64,000 nt of DNA from Scolanthus callimorphus (Eukaryota > Cnidaria > Anthozoa > Actiniaria > Edwardsiidae). Both the position numbers and the translations under genes were made by a program. Position 1 is the stretch's first letter. Each line of letters begins with the position of its first letter. The stretch lies in the NCBI GenBank assembly GCA_033964015.1, contig CM066924.1:22688280-22752279 (forward strand). Direction: 5' to 3'. Positions 49,001 through 59,069 of the stretch are shown piece after piece. The notes beneath the pieces were generated by a model. It did not search any database and had not been told where the DNA came from. It saw only the letters and a list, made by a program, of their open reading frames with translations.

Positions 49001-52000
49001 CTCCAGTCCGATATGCCACCAAAAGACAGGCAACCCATGGATTCCTGCGACGTCAAAGCTAAAGACGAAGGGGTAGCGCCTTCCGCCGACTCACCCGCTG
49101 TGTTACATCTAGACGACAAGAATTTTCAAGATGCGATATCCAAGAATGAATATGTAATTGTAGATTTCTATGCGCCATGGTAAGTGAATGTAGCTGGACG
49201 TGCTTCGGTTGTCGGAGGCCGACTCACCAGATTTGTCTAGATCTTTCATATATGGTACACTATAGTATCCTTCTTTATTATATAAACACCAATGAAATAC
49301 CAGGTGATCTCCCACGCGAAAACTTGATATCTTCACACGTGAAAATATCATGTTATTTTCACATGTGAAAATATCACACTTGCCTTTGCTGAATGCTCGA
49401 TTTTTAAGCTTAATAACTCAAATAAAATTTGAATTTGGTATTTCATTGATGTTTATATAATAAACAGAACATTACATGACCGCTTGGAGATACGAATTTT
49501 ATCTTCTCGTGTTAAAAATTTATCTCACTCGTTCGCTGCGCTCACTCGTGAGATAAATTTTCAACACTCGAAGATAAAATTCGTATCTCCGCGCGGCCAT
49601 GTAATATCCTCTATATATATCCTCGTTCTATAAGACATGTGAGGTATTTATACGGAGGACACTAAAGTGTACCATATTTGAAGGAACTACCCAGATTTGC
49701 CTCTTGGAAGCTGAATAGACCTTTTCCGCTTGAGTGGGGGCCCTGTGGTTTTGCTAGGTCTGTTTTCCCAACTGGCGCTCATGCGAAACAATGTCTTTTG
49801 TTTTCCTGTAATGCACGAGAGAATTCATTAATATTGATGTGTGGAAACAATTAAGAACGTTCTACGTTTTTGTGCAGTTGGGTAAGCAAACCACAGGGTC
49901 CCCACTCATGCAAGCGGAAAAGGTCTATTGCGCTGATTCTCAACGGCGCCACTGGCATACCCCAGCGGTAATAGTGGTCACTGCCAAAGGGTTAATTACG
50001 TCCTCCTAGCGAGACGGTACCTCGGTTTATTGCCTCATATTGATTTCATAACTAGAGCAGAATTCGCGTGACTGTGAAAAGTACCGTGTGACACGGCGCG
50101 TACTGTCGCGGTTGCGGCACGGAACCTGGCCTGCTGTAGATACAGAATGAAATCGCGTAGTCGCGGCACGGTCGCGGTCACGGTCGCGGCGCAGCACAGC
50201 TATGTCGCGGCACTTTTCACAGTCATACGAAATCTGCTCTATTGACACAGGGAGCGTTTGGAGTTATGTATGACATACTTTCCCCAGGTGTTCAGACTGC
50301 CAGAGGTTGAGTCCACTCTTCGATACCGCTGCTTTACAGCTAAAAGCCGACAACCCTTCTCTTCGTTTTGCCAAGGTAACGGCGCACTGAGCAGAACTTG
50401 CTATCCATTATCTGCGCATGAGCATTGCGATGGGTCTAATATTCCTTAAATTCCACAGGTACTGTGCGATAAAGGCCACGAGGAGACCACCACAGCGTGT
50501 AGTTCGGCGCATCTTAAGTTCCTCCCTTGGGTGACGTTGTTTCATAACAGCCAGAGAGTTGCAACCTACCCATTCGAGAACGTTCCGGACACAAGTAAGC
50601 CTGTATTCGAGGAGGCTGTCTCCTCTGCTTTATGGAACTGAAATAGATCCTTAAGGGACTCCGCACTACGCACGCGAACTCTAGCATCGCCCATCTTATG
50701 TTCGCAACCCACTAAGTTCCATTAGAAGTTAATGGTGCTGGTTCCTCTGCTATATGGAACCAAAAATACATTTTTAAGGAACTACGCACGTGAAACTAGC
50801 ATCGCCCATTTATGTTCGCAACCCGCGAAGTTACATTGTGTGTTTCCAAGAAATATCCATACCCCCCCCCCCGAAGGGAAATGACCCCCCCACTCTCAAA
50901 TTTCCGAAGAAAAATACAGTATTTGTATAGGAAAGATCAGGTAAATTGACCCCCCCCCCACCCCTCTTGAATTTCCAATCCCTTCCGTAGGGAGGTACGG
51001 ATATTTTTTGGAAACACATATTAGAAAATCATGGTGCTGTGAACCATAGTGATGACCTGATCTTGTAAGATGCCATCTTACAAGGCCAGTAGATGCTATC
51101 TTACAAGGTCAGGTCATCACTATCACCATCGGATGGAATATCCGGAACGTTTTTTTTCTGTAGCGCCTTTCTTTGGCATTTTGCCCTTAGCGACCATGGA
51201 CGCAATGATTATTACCCCCCGCGTAACGTGATGCTTTTAGAACCACTAATAACGATTGTTATAACCACTGCGTAAATAGTTTGCATTTGCATGAAGCAGG
51301 GATGTGCATTGTCTCCTATAATCGATGCCTTAAAGTGGCCGTCTCATTCTGCCTATAATGCATTGCTTTGTCTTGTTCACATGATTCATTACATCAGAAA
51401 CTCTGACTTAATGCAAAAGGAATTCTACTATTACGAGTTTTTCTTGCGTTTGTACGGTAAAATGCGCTAAGCTGACAAAGGCTTTATTGGTCTCGAAAAT
51501 AGCGGCAAAACAGTGCATTATTGACAGGGTGAGCTAGCCCCTTGAAACACAACGTTGAAGTTCAACAGTGTACGTGTTAGAGCAGATTTCGTATGACTGT
51601 GAAAAGTGCCGTGACACGGCGCGGTACTGTCGCGGTGGCGGTACCGAACTGGCCTGCTGTAGATACCGATTGAAATCACTTAGTCGCGGCGCTGTCACGG
51701 TCGCGGAGCGGTACAACTTTGTCGCGGAACTTTTCACAGTCATACGAAATCTGCTCTATCTGCTTAGCACTAACTTATTATCATTCATTACTTCGTAGAC
51801 ACTATATTCAACTTCATCGAGGACGGCATGCGCTCTAGCCCGCCTAACCCCCTTAAACAGGAACTCCCAGGGACGGTTAGGAAAATCAGAAAAGCCTTAG
51901 ATACCGGCGAGAAAGAGGCCACTAGTAGCGAAGCTGAAGCCACCGGCACCGACGGTGCCTCTGTACTGGAATTAGATGACAAATCTTTTGAACCGACAGT

Positions 52001-55000
52001 CAAAAAATACCCATTTGTGCTGGTGAACTTTTACGCGCCATGGTAAGATCAAAAAAACAAAAATGTTAAAATTATCAATTATCAAAGTGCTCAAGAAAAG
52101 TCAGACTAAGAATGAACAATTCCAACGCGCACTCTTCTGTTGAGAAATTTTCTTACCCCTCTCCCCCCTTGAGATGTCCCCCATTTACCAGTATGCCCTC
52201 GTTTACCGCCGACAGTGGAATTGATTTTTTTGTTCCTTTGTTCTTCAGGTGTTTTCATTGTAAGAAGATGGCTTCCAGTTATAGCGATGTTGCAACTGAG
52301 CTCGCGTCTCACAAGTCTGTCCGCCTTGCTGAGGTCTGTCAGCCATTAGATTATAGGATTTTACATGATCCTTCTTCTACATTTTGAAACTGCGTCCCCT
52401 TCTTCCCCTCCCCCCTCTCCCCTATCTCCCACAAGACCGGTGTTGAAATCCTGGTTACGTTCGAGGTAGTAAACTTGTTATACATTGTGAAAAAGTCAGG
52501 GTGGGTAAGTACACACGGAAATGCCCAATTCAAGCGAATTTTAGATGGCTGATAAAATAGCATCTTCTACATCCCGTTTTCTTTTTTCTGTTAGGTTGAC
52601 TGCTCCAAGACTAATAAAGAAACTGTGAAAACTTGTGGCAAGTTCAGCGTCAACTTCTTGCCAACAATATTCCTGTTTCACAAGGGTAAAAATGTCGACG
52701 AGTTTGACAATACAGACAGAACCAAAGGCAAGTCACTTATTATCAAATTTCTAACTCAAGCAGTTTGTTATCTGTTGTATTGATATGAATGCCTAGTAGC
52801 TTAGGATTATCTATCTTATGTCGGTCAAATATAGTGCTTACTCCGTGAACCGCAATAGAGCAGATTTATGACTGTGAAAAGTGCCGCGACAAAGTACCTG
52901 GCCTGATGTAATAATAATAATAATCAATAATAATAGTTTATCATTTATATTGCGCCCATAACATAAGATGATAAAAAGCCCATTACATAATTCAGAATAC
53001 AAAGCAAAAATATTAATAACAAATGGTACTAACTAAAATAGATTCTAAAAATGCTGAACTACTAAAAATACTATCTACATGTTCTAAAAATTGAATGATC
53101 ATTGAAAAGCAGCTCTAAAAAGATGTGTCTTCAGATTTTGTTTAAAATTAGAAATGTTCGTTATCCGACGGAGCTCTGGTGGCACGGCATTCCAGAGGTG
53201 TGGCGCTGCCACCTGAAATGCCCTGTCACCAAGAGTTTTTCGAGAAACCGCCATAAGTAAAATGCCATCAGCCGACCTGAGACTATATGTATTTCGAGAT
53301 TTCATTGTAACAAGGTCTCTTATGTATGTAGGCGCAATGCCGTGGATGGCCTTAAACGCGAACAGTAGCATCTTAAAATGCACACGCTGCCTTATCGGAA
53401 GCCAGTGGAGCTCTCGCAACAAAGGCGTTACATGTGAAAAGCGTGGCGCTTTACAAACCAACCTGGCGTGGCGCTTTACAACCAACCTGTTGTTCAGACA
53501 GAAGAAAGAGCGCGAGAGAAATGTGGACCAGACCTCTTCGCTTTCTCTGGCGTTTCTATGCTCTGGCACAGGAACGCAGGCTATTTTAAAATTACACGTA
53601 TTAAAGCTCAGAGTTTCATTTTTGCTGTGAGCCGTTTTTTTTTACATTATTTTGTCTTCAAAAGCCACACACAGTCTATTCGACTAATAAACTGCCGTGG
53701 ATAACTAGAATTACCGTCCACACCCGCGCCTGATTCTGTATTAGTTAACAACATAAACTGTTCGCTGCAAGATTTTCGCGCTTATTTTTTGTGGGTTCGC
53801 TACCAACGTACAGAAATGGCGCGAAAATCGGATTTTGCAGAATTGAGATTAGACTTCCAGCACAAACCCACTGATTCCTTGAGGTACGGAGGGCTACAAA
53901 AAGCAACAAAGAGAATTATTATGCTATGGCGACGACCGACGACCGGTTAGCGCAGTGGTAGAGCGCCGGGCTTATGTTCGGGAGGTTGGGAGTTCAAACC
54001 CTGGCCGGGCCAACACTCAGGGTCTTTTTCTAATAATTGAGGAGAAGGTGCTGCCTTTGCTCTAACATCTGCAAATGGTTAGACCTTCGCGTCTTCTCGG
54101 ATAAGGACGTTAAACCGTAGGCCCCGTCTCTCACATACACTACACTAACCGGAACCAGAGGGACGTTAAAGAACCACTAGGACCGTCGGAAGTTGCCCAA
54201 CCTCAGTGTCACAGAACTCACAATACTAACACACACTCATGTTTATAAAGCTGGTTCTTATAGGATGAGTTATCCATTAATGTAAAGCGCTTTGAGCCGC
54301 GAGGATAAAGCGCTATATAAGCACGTTATTATTATTATTATTATTATGGTGTCACTTAGGTAAATTGTCTTATATTTTTTAGAAACCATATTGAGTTTTA
54401 TCAATGACTCCGTGGATTTCAAAGACCTCCCGGGCGAAAAGTCTAAAGACGACAGCAAGAAGAAAAAGAAGCATGCTCACAATAACCATAAAGTCAACTT
54501 CGTCCATAAAGCGCTAAAAAAAGACAAGACGAATTCAACGGCGCAGGATGCAGAGAAAAAGGTTACTAAAGAGAATAAAACTGAATCGGACAGTAAACCA
54601 GAAAGTCTGGAAAAAATAATAAGCGAAGTTCAACCCCAGGATGATGAACAAACATCAAATTCTACAGTCGCCGATCAGGAAGATAAAAGTGTGAAAACGG
54701 AAAATAAAACAGAAGTAGCTGAAAAGAAAGAAAACACAACAACAGTAGCGAAAGAAGAAAGCAAACAAAATGAAACAAAAACTGCGAGCAACGCCGCAGC
54801 CAGCGCTGCACCCGCGAGCAGTGGCGCCGCCAGCGCTGCGGATGTCATTCAAGCGGTGGCGCAAAATATGCTTAAAGCTTTGACCATCGCAAAACCAGAA
54901 GACAAGAAACCTGAGACTCCTTCTGCTAAAGAGTCTCCTAAAAACCTGGAGGATAGTTTACCTGATTTTCTTACAGATTTGCACAGCATTACTGCCGATC

Positions 55001-55122
55001 TACATGAAGCAACTCAGGACTTACGTAAAATAGCCGAACAGCAGCAACCTGCGGCTTATGAAAAACTGGTCAAGCAGTTACAGAATTTTATGAGCTCTAA
55101 ATCTAGCAGTACAACTTCATAG
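46045..55122 (+). CDS. Three-thioredoxin-domain PDI-like secretory protein
   Basis: Ten exons: 46045-46199, 47475-47556, 48127-48259, 48945-49179, 50288-50375, 50459-50594, 51799-52042, 52249-52333, 52595-52727 and 54383-55122. All phases agree and the product is 676 residues. A hydrophobic signal peptide (PLFLIFLLFAGTTKG) is followed by three thioredoxin folds with active sites WCSHC (52-56), WCSDC (202-206) and WCFHC (358-362). Each has VDFYAPW or VNFYAPW before the site, a V-x-C-x8-10-C pair after it, and a cis-proline segment (FLPYIVLF, FLPWVTLF, FLPTIFLF). Domains are closest in plan to TXNDC5/PDI proteins that oxidise or isomerise disulphides in the ER. From residue 431 there is a Lys/Glu/Asn-rich tail, an Ala-rich stretch (NAAASAAPASSGAAS) and a predicted coiled coil. 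It ends SKSSSTTS with no KDEL-type retention signal. The intron after exon 9 uses a GC donor. Confidence 0.88.
47048..47125. repeat. Fragment of the CCAGAGC element family
   Basis: TCGTACCCAAAGCTCCCCCG followed by GCAGGGGAGGGTCTGGTGAC matches the left half of the element at 4369. The rest is missing. It lies in intron 1 of the thioredoxin gene. Confidence 0.6.
49473..49612. repeat. Foldback element in thioredoxin gene intron 4
   Basis: ACATGACCGCTTGGAGATAC pairs with GTATCTCCGCGCGGCCATGT. Inner arms GAATTTTATCTTC/GAAGATAAAATTC and AATTTATCTCACTCG/CGAGTGAGATAAATT run to a short loop. The flanking ATTAC and GTAAT are also inverse. Confidence 0.8.
50054..50240. mobile_element. AGAGCAGATTTCG palindromic element, copy 1
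   Basis: AGAGCAGAATTCGCGTGACTG and CAGTCATACGAAATCTGCTCT are terminal inverses, with ACTGTGAAAAGT/ACTTTTCACAGT inside and CpG-rich GTCGCGGC repeats in the centre. Copies 2 and 3 are in later introns of the same gene. Confidence 0.85.
51579..51757. mobile_element. AGAGCAGATTTCG palindromic element, copy 2
   Basis: AGAGCAGATTTCGTATGACT and its exact inverse at the right end enclose a CpG-rich centre like copy 1 (GGCCTGCTGTAGATAC shared). It lies in intron 6 of the thioredoxin gene, about 40 bases from the next exon. Confidence 0.85.
52857..52910. mobile_element. AGAGCAGATTT element, copy 3, truncated by LINE insertion
   Basis: AGAGCAGATTTATGACTGTG, then GTGCCGCGAC and GGCCTGATGTA match copies 1 and 2, then break off exactly where the (TAA)n tail of the LINE begins. 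The right half is absent. Confidence 0.8.
52911..53530 (-). mobile_element. Non-LTR retrotransposon 3' end (reverse-transcriptase C-terminus)
   Basis: The minus-strand frame 53569-53099 contains TPLLRELHWLPIRQRVHFKM, KAIHGIAPTYI, AAPHLWNAVPPELR and SNFKQNLKTHLF, the standard terminal segment of CR1/L2-like LINE ORF2 proteins. About 190 bases of 3' UTR follow, ending GCGCAATATAAATGATAA and an ATT-rich tail at 52911-52945. The element is 5' truncated. A 26-base local duplication (GCGTGGCGCTTTACAA twice near 53437 and 53466) lies at its upstream edge. Confidence 0.85.
53941..54347 (+). mobile_element. tRNA-derived SINE with (ATT)n tail
   Basis: The head 53941-54012 looks like a tRNA: an A-box-like TTAGCGCAGTGGTAGAGCG and a B-box-like GGGAGTTCAAACCC. 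An unrelated body of about 270 bases follows, then AAAGCGCTATATAAGCACG and an ATT tail. It sits in the GC-AG intron 9 of the thioredoxin gene. The 3' end resembles the end of the LINE just upstream (GCGCAATATAAATGA), suggesting shared machinery. Confidence 0.85.
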
Positions 55123-57166
55123 GCATAACAGGGTCACAGCGCTCAATTTTAGTACAAAGAGAAAACGGCAGTTAGGAGAGAATAAAGTCGCCCTCTTGCT
55201 ACGCAGGCTCACACTCAGATGGATTTTTCTTCGCACACTGCGCGTATAATTGCGATTCTGTTCTTGGCTTGCGTAAATCGCGCGTGAATGATTTGAGTGA
55301 TGGAATTAAGAATGAACCACCACAAAACAAACGTGTGAAATGCGCATGGCCAAATTTCAACTTTAGAGAGGTTTTCTAAACCTGTGGAACATCGCCGTTT
55401 CTGAAGCTCTAAATGATTTGTTCTCTCTTAGCTTATTCTTTAATTATGATTCTTTGGTTCCAAGTTTTTGAAAATTACTTTAAACTTCGCCATAGAAATG
55501 CACGAAAGTCTAATAATGACGAGACTGACGGGGTGTTAGGCAGGGTTGGCCACGTTCTGTTGACCAGAACATTAAAGGAACTAAGACCACGTGACACTAC
55601 ATGCAGAAATCCTCGACCACAGGCCTTCTAGGTAATAGCCTGCTGGCCGGATCTCCAGTTGTTTTTTTGGATATTTGATTTTTTTTTTTTTGGCGCGCGA
55701 CACAGGAATCCCGCGACAATTTTTTTTTTGGCGCGCGACACAGGAATCCCGCGCCAATTGTTTTTTTTTGGCGCGCGACACAGGAATCCCGCGACAATTT
55801 TTTTTTGGCGCGCGACACAGGAATCCCGCGCGCCAAAAAAATAATGTAAGAAAAAAACAACTGGAGAGCATTTTACATTTTGTAAGCTTTGGAATCCGGA
55901 ATCAAGCTATTGGAATCCGGAATCCGGTCTCTAGAGTCCAGAATCCGAATAGCTCTTGGATTCTCTTACATGGGGTGAATCTTGGATTTTTCCCAAAGAT
56001 CCTGGCCGAGGTTCTTAGGTAGGAGTATATTTTTGTATTTTTAATAATTCTTGCAATAAAGAATGCATTGCGCAGCATCGAACGTTTGTTTATTTTTCTT
56101 TCTTTTTTATACAATCACATATTTGTGTCAAATGAATATATTTGTGAACTAAATTTAAATCAACATATAAAACTATACTAGAAGTTTCTAATAGAAAGTG
56201 AGTGCTCGGAGGACGGCAACAGATAAATTTCGTACAAATTCATCCAAAAGATAACTTTCATCTGTGGATATAAGTTTATCCAAATATGATTTTTTTTTCG
56301 AAAAGCGGTTCTGCCAATGAATTTTATTAATGGGAGAGTATTTTATCTGCGAATTGAGGTCGATTTAACTGTATGATTTTTACCTACAACCATTACATGC
56401 GACACGCTTATGACATGCGGCAGTTAGCCCTGATTTAGACACTCAAGACTTGTCGTAGAGGAGTCTTAGGGGTGATTAAGGCTTTGCAAGTCGAGTCGTA
56501 CGCTGACGCTGGCGTGCGTGTTACATGCAAAGGTTGTACGCAAAAATTGCACAGTCTGAATCATTTGTGGAGAACATTTTATTGGGCAGTTAACAAAAGT
56601 GATAGAGGTGATACTTGTGTGTGAGTTGTTAGAGGAATTCCAAAAATTTTATCCCTCAACATTTATATTTTTGGGGATACTGAAGCAGGTTTTTATGACA
56701 TTTGACTGCTGTTTCGCATTTTCTTTAGGTTCATACGTCATCACTTTTGTAGTGGTATGTCTGGAAGTTTTCGAAGAAAACAAAGCAATGTATTGACAAT
56801 CAACAAGTTTGTTAAAATTCAACACAAGGTTAACTTTAATAACAAGGTTATTGGGTTATAAAAGTTGAATAACATGATATGTAGTTGTTCTTGTAAGTTC
56901 GTGGAATCATAGCCATACTGTCAGTATAGTTTTCAAATGATTGCAGTAATGGCTTGGGCCAAAGTGTCATATGTTACAAGGTTATGAATTGGAATATAAA
57001 AGTTGAATAGGAACATGTATGATTTTAAAAAAACGTTAACATATATGTTTGCTAATGTTCGTACCCGAAATATGTAGGTCGGGTGATTTGGTGTTCATAT
57101 TAGAAATACAAGATTTAACAATAAACAGAATAACATGATATCATAGCCATACTGTTGGTACAGTTT
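55123..57166. other. Intergenic region between the thioredoxin gene and the Helitron
   Basis: It contains the tandem array at 55677-55837 and, from about 56840 on, sequence belonging to the Helitron 3' region. 55870-55960 holds several GGAATCCGGAATC repeats. No gene exon was recognised, and the left edge of the Helitron could not be placed. Confidence 0.55.
55677..55837. repeat. Four-copy tandem repeat GGCGCGCGACACAGGAATCC with poly-T spacers
   Basis: Four copies of GGCGCGCGACACAGGAATCC followed by CGCGACAA, CGCGCCAA or, in the last, CGCGCGCC, each separated by 7-12 T. The unit is about 36-38 bases. The last copy runs into GCGCGCCAAAAAAATA, an inverse of the TTTTTTTGGCGCGC starts, so the whole array has palindromic ends. 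Confidence 0.9.
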
Positions 57167-57210
57167 TCAAACGATTGCAGTAATAGCTTGTGTCAGATTG
57201 TTATATGTGA
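56842..57210. repeat. Direct duplication of the RPA-like gene 3' end
   Basis: ATCATAGCCATACTGTCAGT and GTTTTCAAATGATTGCAGTAA at 56912-56985 recur, diverged, at about 57138-57210 (ATCATAGCCATACTGTTGGT, GTTTTCAAACGATTGCAGTAA), which overlaps the last codons of the RPA-like ORF. ACAAGGTTAT plus TATAAAAGTTGAATA also occurs twice (56842 and 56977). This suggests an internal duplication at the Helitron's 3' side. Confidence 0.8.
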
Positions 57211-58615
57211 ATGACCAGACTTTTTCGTAGGACTGCAATATAGTTGAAATTACATCATCTTCTGCAGCTGATTGTAAGTCAAGTTCAGGGTTTATCATGT
57301 GGATGAATGATTTCGTGATTTCGTTATTCAAACGAAGCTGCACGGTTTTTACACTTGTCTGGGGTTTAACCATTACACGAAGACTCCAGTGCGCGGGGCA
57401 CATGGTAGGTAGCTGTATCAATTTGCATGCTTTGCATATGGCTTTGTTTGGTGAGAGAATTTCAATCATTAACTTGTTACAACCAATGCATGCTGTAGAT
57501 TTTGATGCTTGGTGCACACCTAAAATCTTGCCGGTGACAGATTTTGATGTGGATATGTGTTGTTCGTGGGCTACAACAGGCTGGTCAAATGGGTTTGTTT
57601 CTGATGCCTCAAAATCTTCATTTCTTGGTGTGTTCAGGTAATGTTCGTATTTGGTTGCTTTCACTCGCACATTTTTTAATTCATAGGTTTTGTTGAGCTG
57701 CAAGGTTCCAACATGATTTCCCCACATAACAAGTCTTATTTGAGCTGTCGGGTCTACAATAGTCACGTCTTGTTTTTTGGTTTTTCCATACCTTGTTGGT
57801 ACTTCAGAATCTGGTTCTATGTGGACCACTTTACATTTGATGGAGATTAGCTGTTCTTTGGCAAGCTTTTGCACAGATGCTAAGTTAACTTGTTTTCCAG
57901 CAGTTGATGCAGCTAACTCTTCAGAGAAGGCAAAATCTATGTCATCAGGTTGCAGGTGTGTTATTTTTGTGTATTTTGTTATCGCGATTTCATCAGATTG
58001 GTCACCGGATCGTTTCAAGTTCTTCATCTTTACTGGACTTTTTGTAGTTGCTATGGTTGCCAGCTCTGATCTTTTTTCTGGTGAATAACAGACTGCTTGG
58101 ATTGGTTTTTCTTTGCACTGTATGATGCAGTTAAAGTACTTTCTGTGAGACTCATCAGCATGTTTGACTTCAGTGATTTTGTGCAGATAGCCTTTAATAC
58201 AGTCTAAAATAAAAACAAAATAAATGTGAGGGTTAGGTAGACAGCATATTAAATAATTTTGTATAAATTTGGTCGTTTTGATATATCCACAAATATATTA
58301 CAGGAAGAAAATGCGAAATTGCTAGACATTAGAGGTTGTGCAAAGTTGTTTTGTTATAGGTCAAGTTGTTATGGCAGGAAGAGGGTGCAAGATTGTAATG
58401 AAATATGAATTAAATTTGGTATTGAGTTTTTGTGAAAAGTGATAATGCACTTTCCAGTTTCAAATTTGTTCAGAATTCATGTTTGTCGAAAGCTTGTAAG
58501 AATAAGCAATGTTACCTTGAGAGACACCAACAACCATAGGACCTTCCTGATTCATATTATGGTCTTGATTCACTGAGATGGGATCCTGATGTCTTTGTTT
58601 GCTTTCTTGGCTCAT
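57167..58615 (-). CDS. RPA1-like single-strand DNA-binding protein of a Helitron
   Basis: Two exons, 58615-58516 (ATG) and 58203-57167 (stop), joined in phase 1, give 378 residues. The first exon supplies MSQESKQRHQ and ends VVGVSQ; the second begins CIKGYLHKITEV. The protein has OB-fold-like stretches (ISIKCKVVHIEPDSEVPTRY, TIVDPTAQIRLVMWGN, KTYELKNVRVKATKY) and a four-cysteine zinc ribbon (CIGCNKLM then CKACKLIQLP), the plan of RPA70 domains. Animal Helitrons often carry such RPA genes, thought to coat the displaced single strand during rolling-circle transposition. It lies directly downstream of, and on the same strand as, the Rep/helicase gene. The Met at 58027 is internal: the frame is open and RPA-like upstream of it. 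Confidence 0.85.
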
Positions 58616-59069
58616 ATTTCTGTAACACAAAGAAGGTGTAAACACAATATTGTATATGCAGTTTGTTTGTTTGAGAAAAAAGGTGGAAGGCCTTGTTTAA
58701 AAAAAAAAACAATTAATAAGTTGCCAATGAATTAAAAAAAGATGTGTTCAACTAAAATTCTTACCTGATTCAATTATAGAAATAAAACTGGATAGGGAAA
58801 TGATGTAAAAAAATATATGTTTAGAAAGTAGATACATATTTATTTAATATTGAGAAAGTTTGACTTATTACAGCAATTAAACCAAAGTTACAGTCATAGC
58901 TATTCAATAGGGTAATAATGATTGCACAACATAGTGTATTGTTGTGTGTAATGATTTATATGTAAGTGATAGATATGCTTATCACAAGTATCCATTAGTA
59001 TAAACTCCTTAGAACCAATACACATGAAAACACAATAAGGAAATCACTAGAAATTTGAATATATTTTGA
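58616..59069. other. Spacer between Rep/helicase and RPA genes
   Basis: AT-rich, about 450 bases, with no ORF. It presumably holds the 3' UTR of the Rep/helicase gene and the promoter of the RPA-like gene. Confidence 0.55.

Noticed and set aside
48914..49183. A separate short gene starting at the ATG at 48914
   Set aside because: A good acceptor at 48944 joins in phase to the previous thioredoxin exon, so this is an internal exon.
53941..54012. A tRNA gene
   Set aside because: It has A-box- and B-box-like words, but the fold is imperfect and it leads into a SINE body with an AAAGCGCTATATAAG end and ATT tail, so it is the SINE head.
57167..58027. RPA-like protein starting at the Met at 58027
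   Set aside because: The frame is open and conserved upstream to an acceptor at 58203 that joins in phase to an exon with ATG at 58615.
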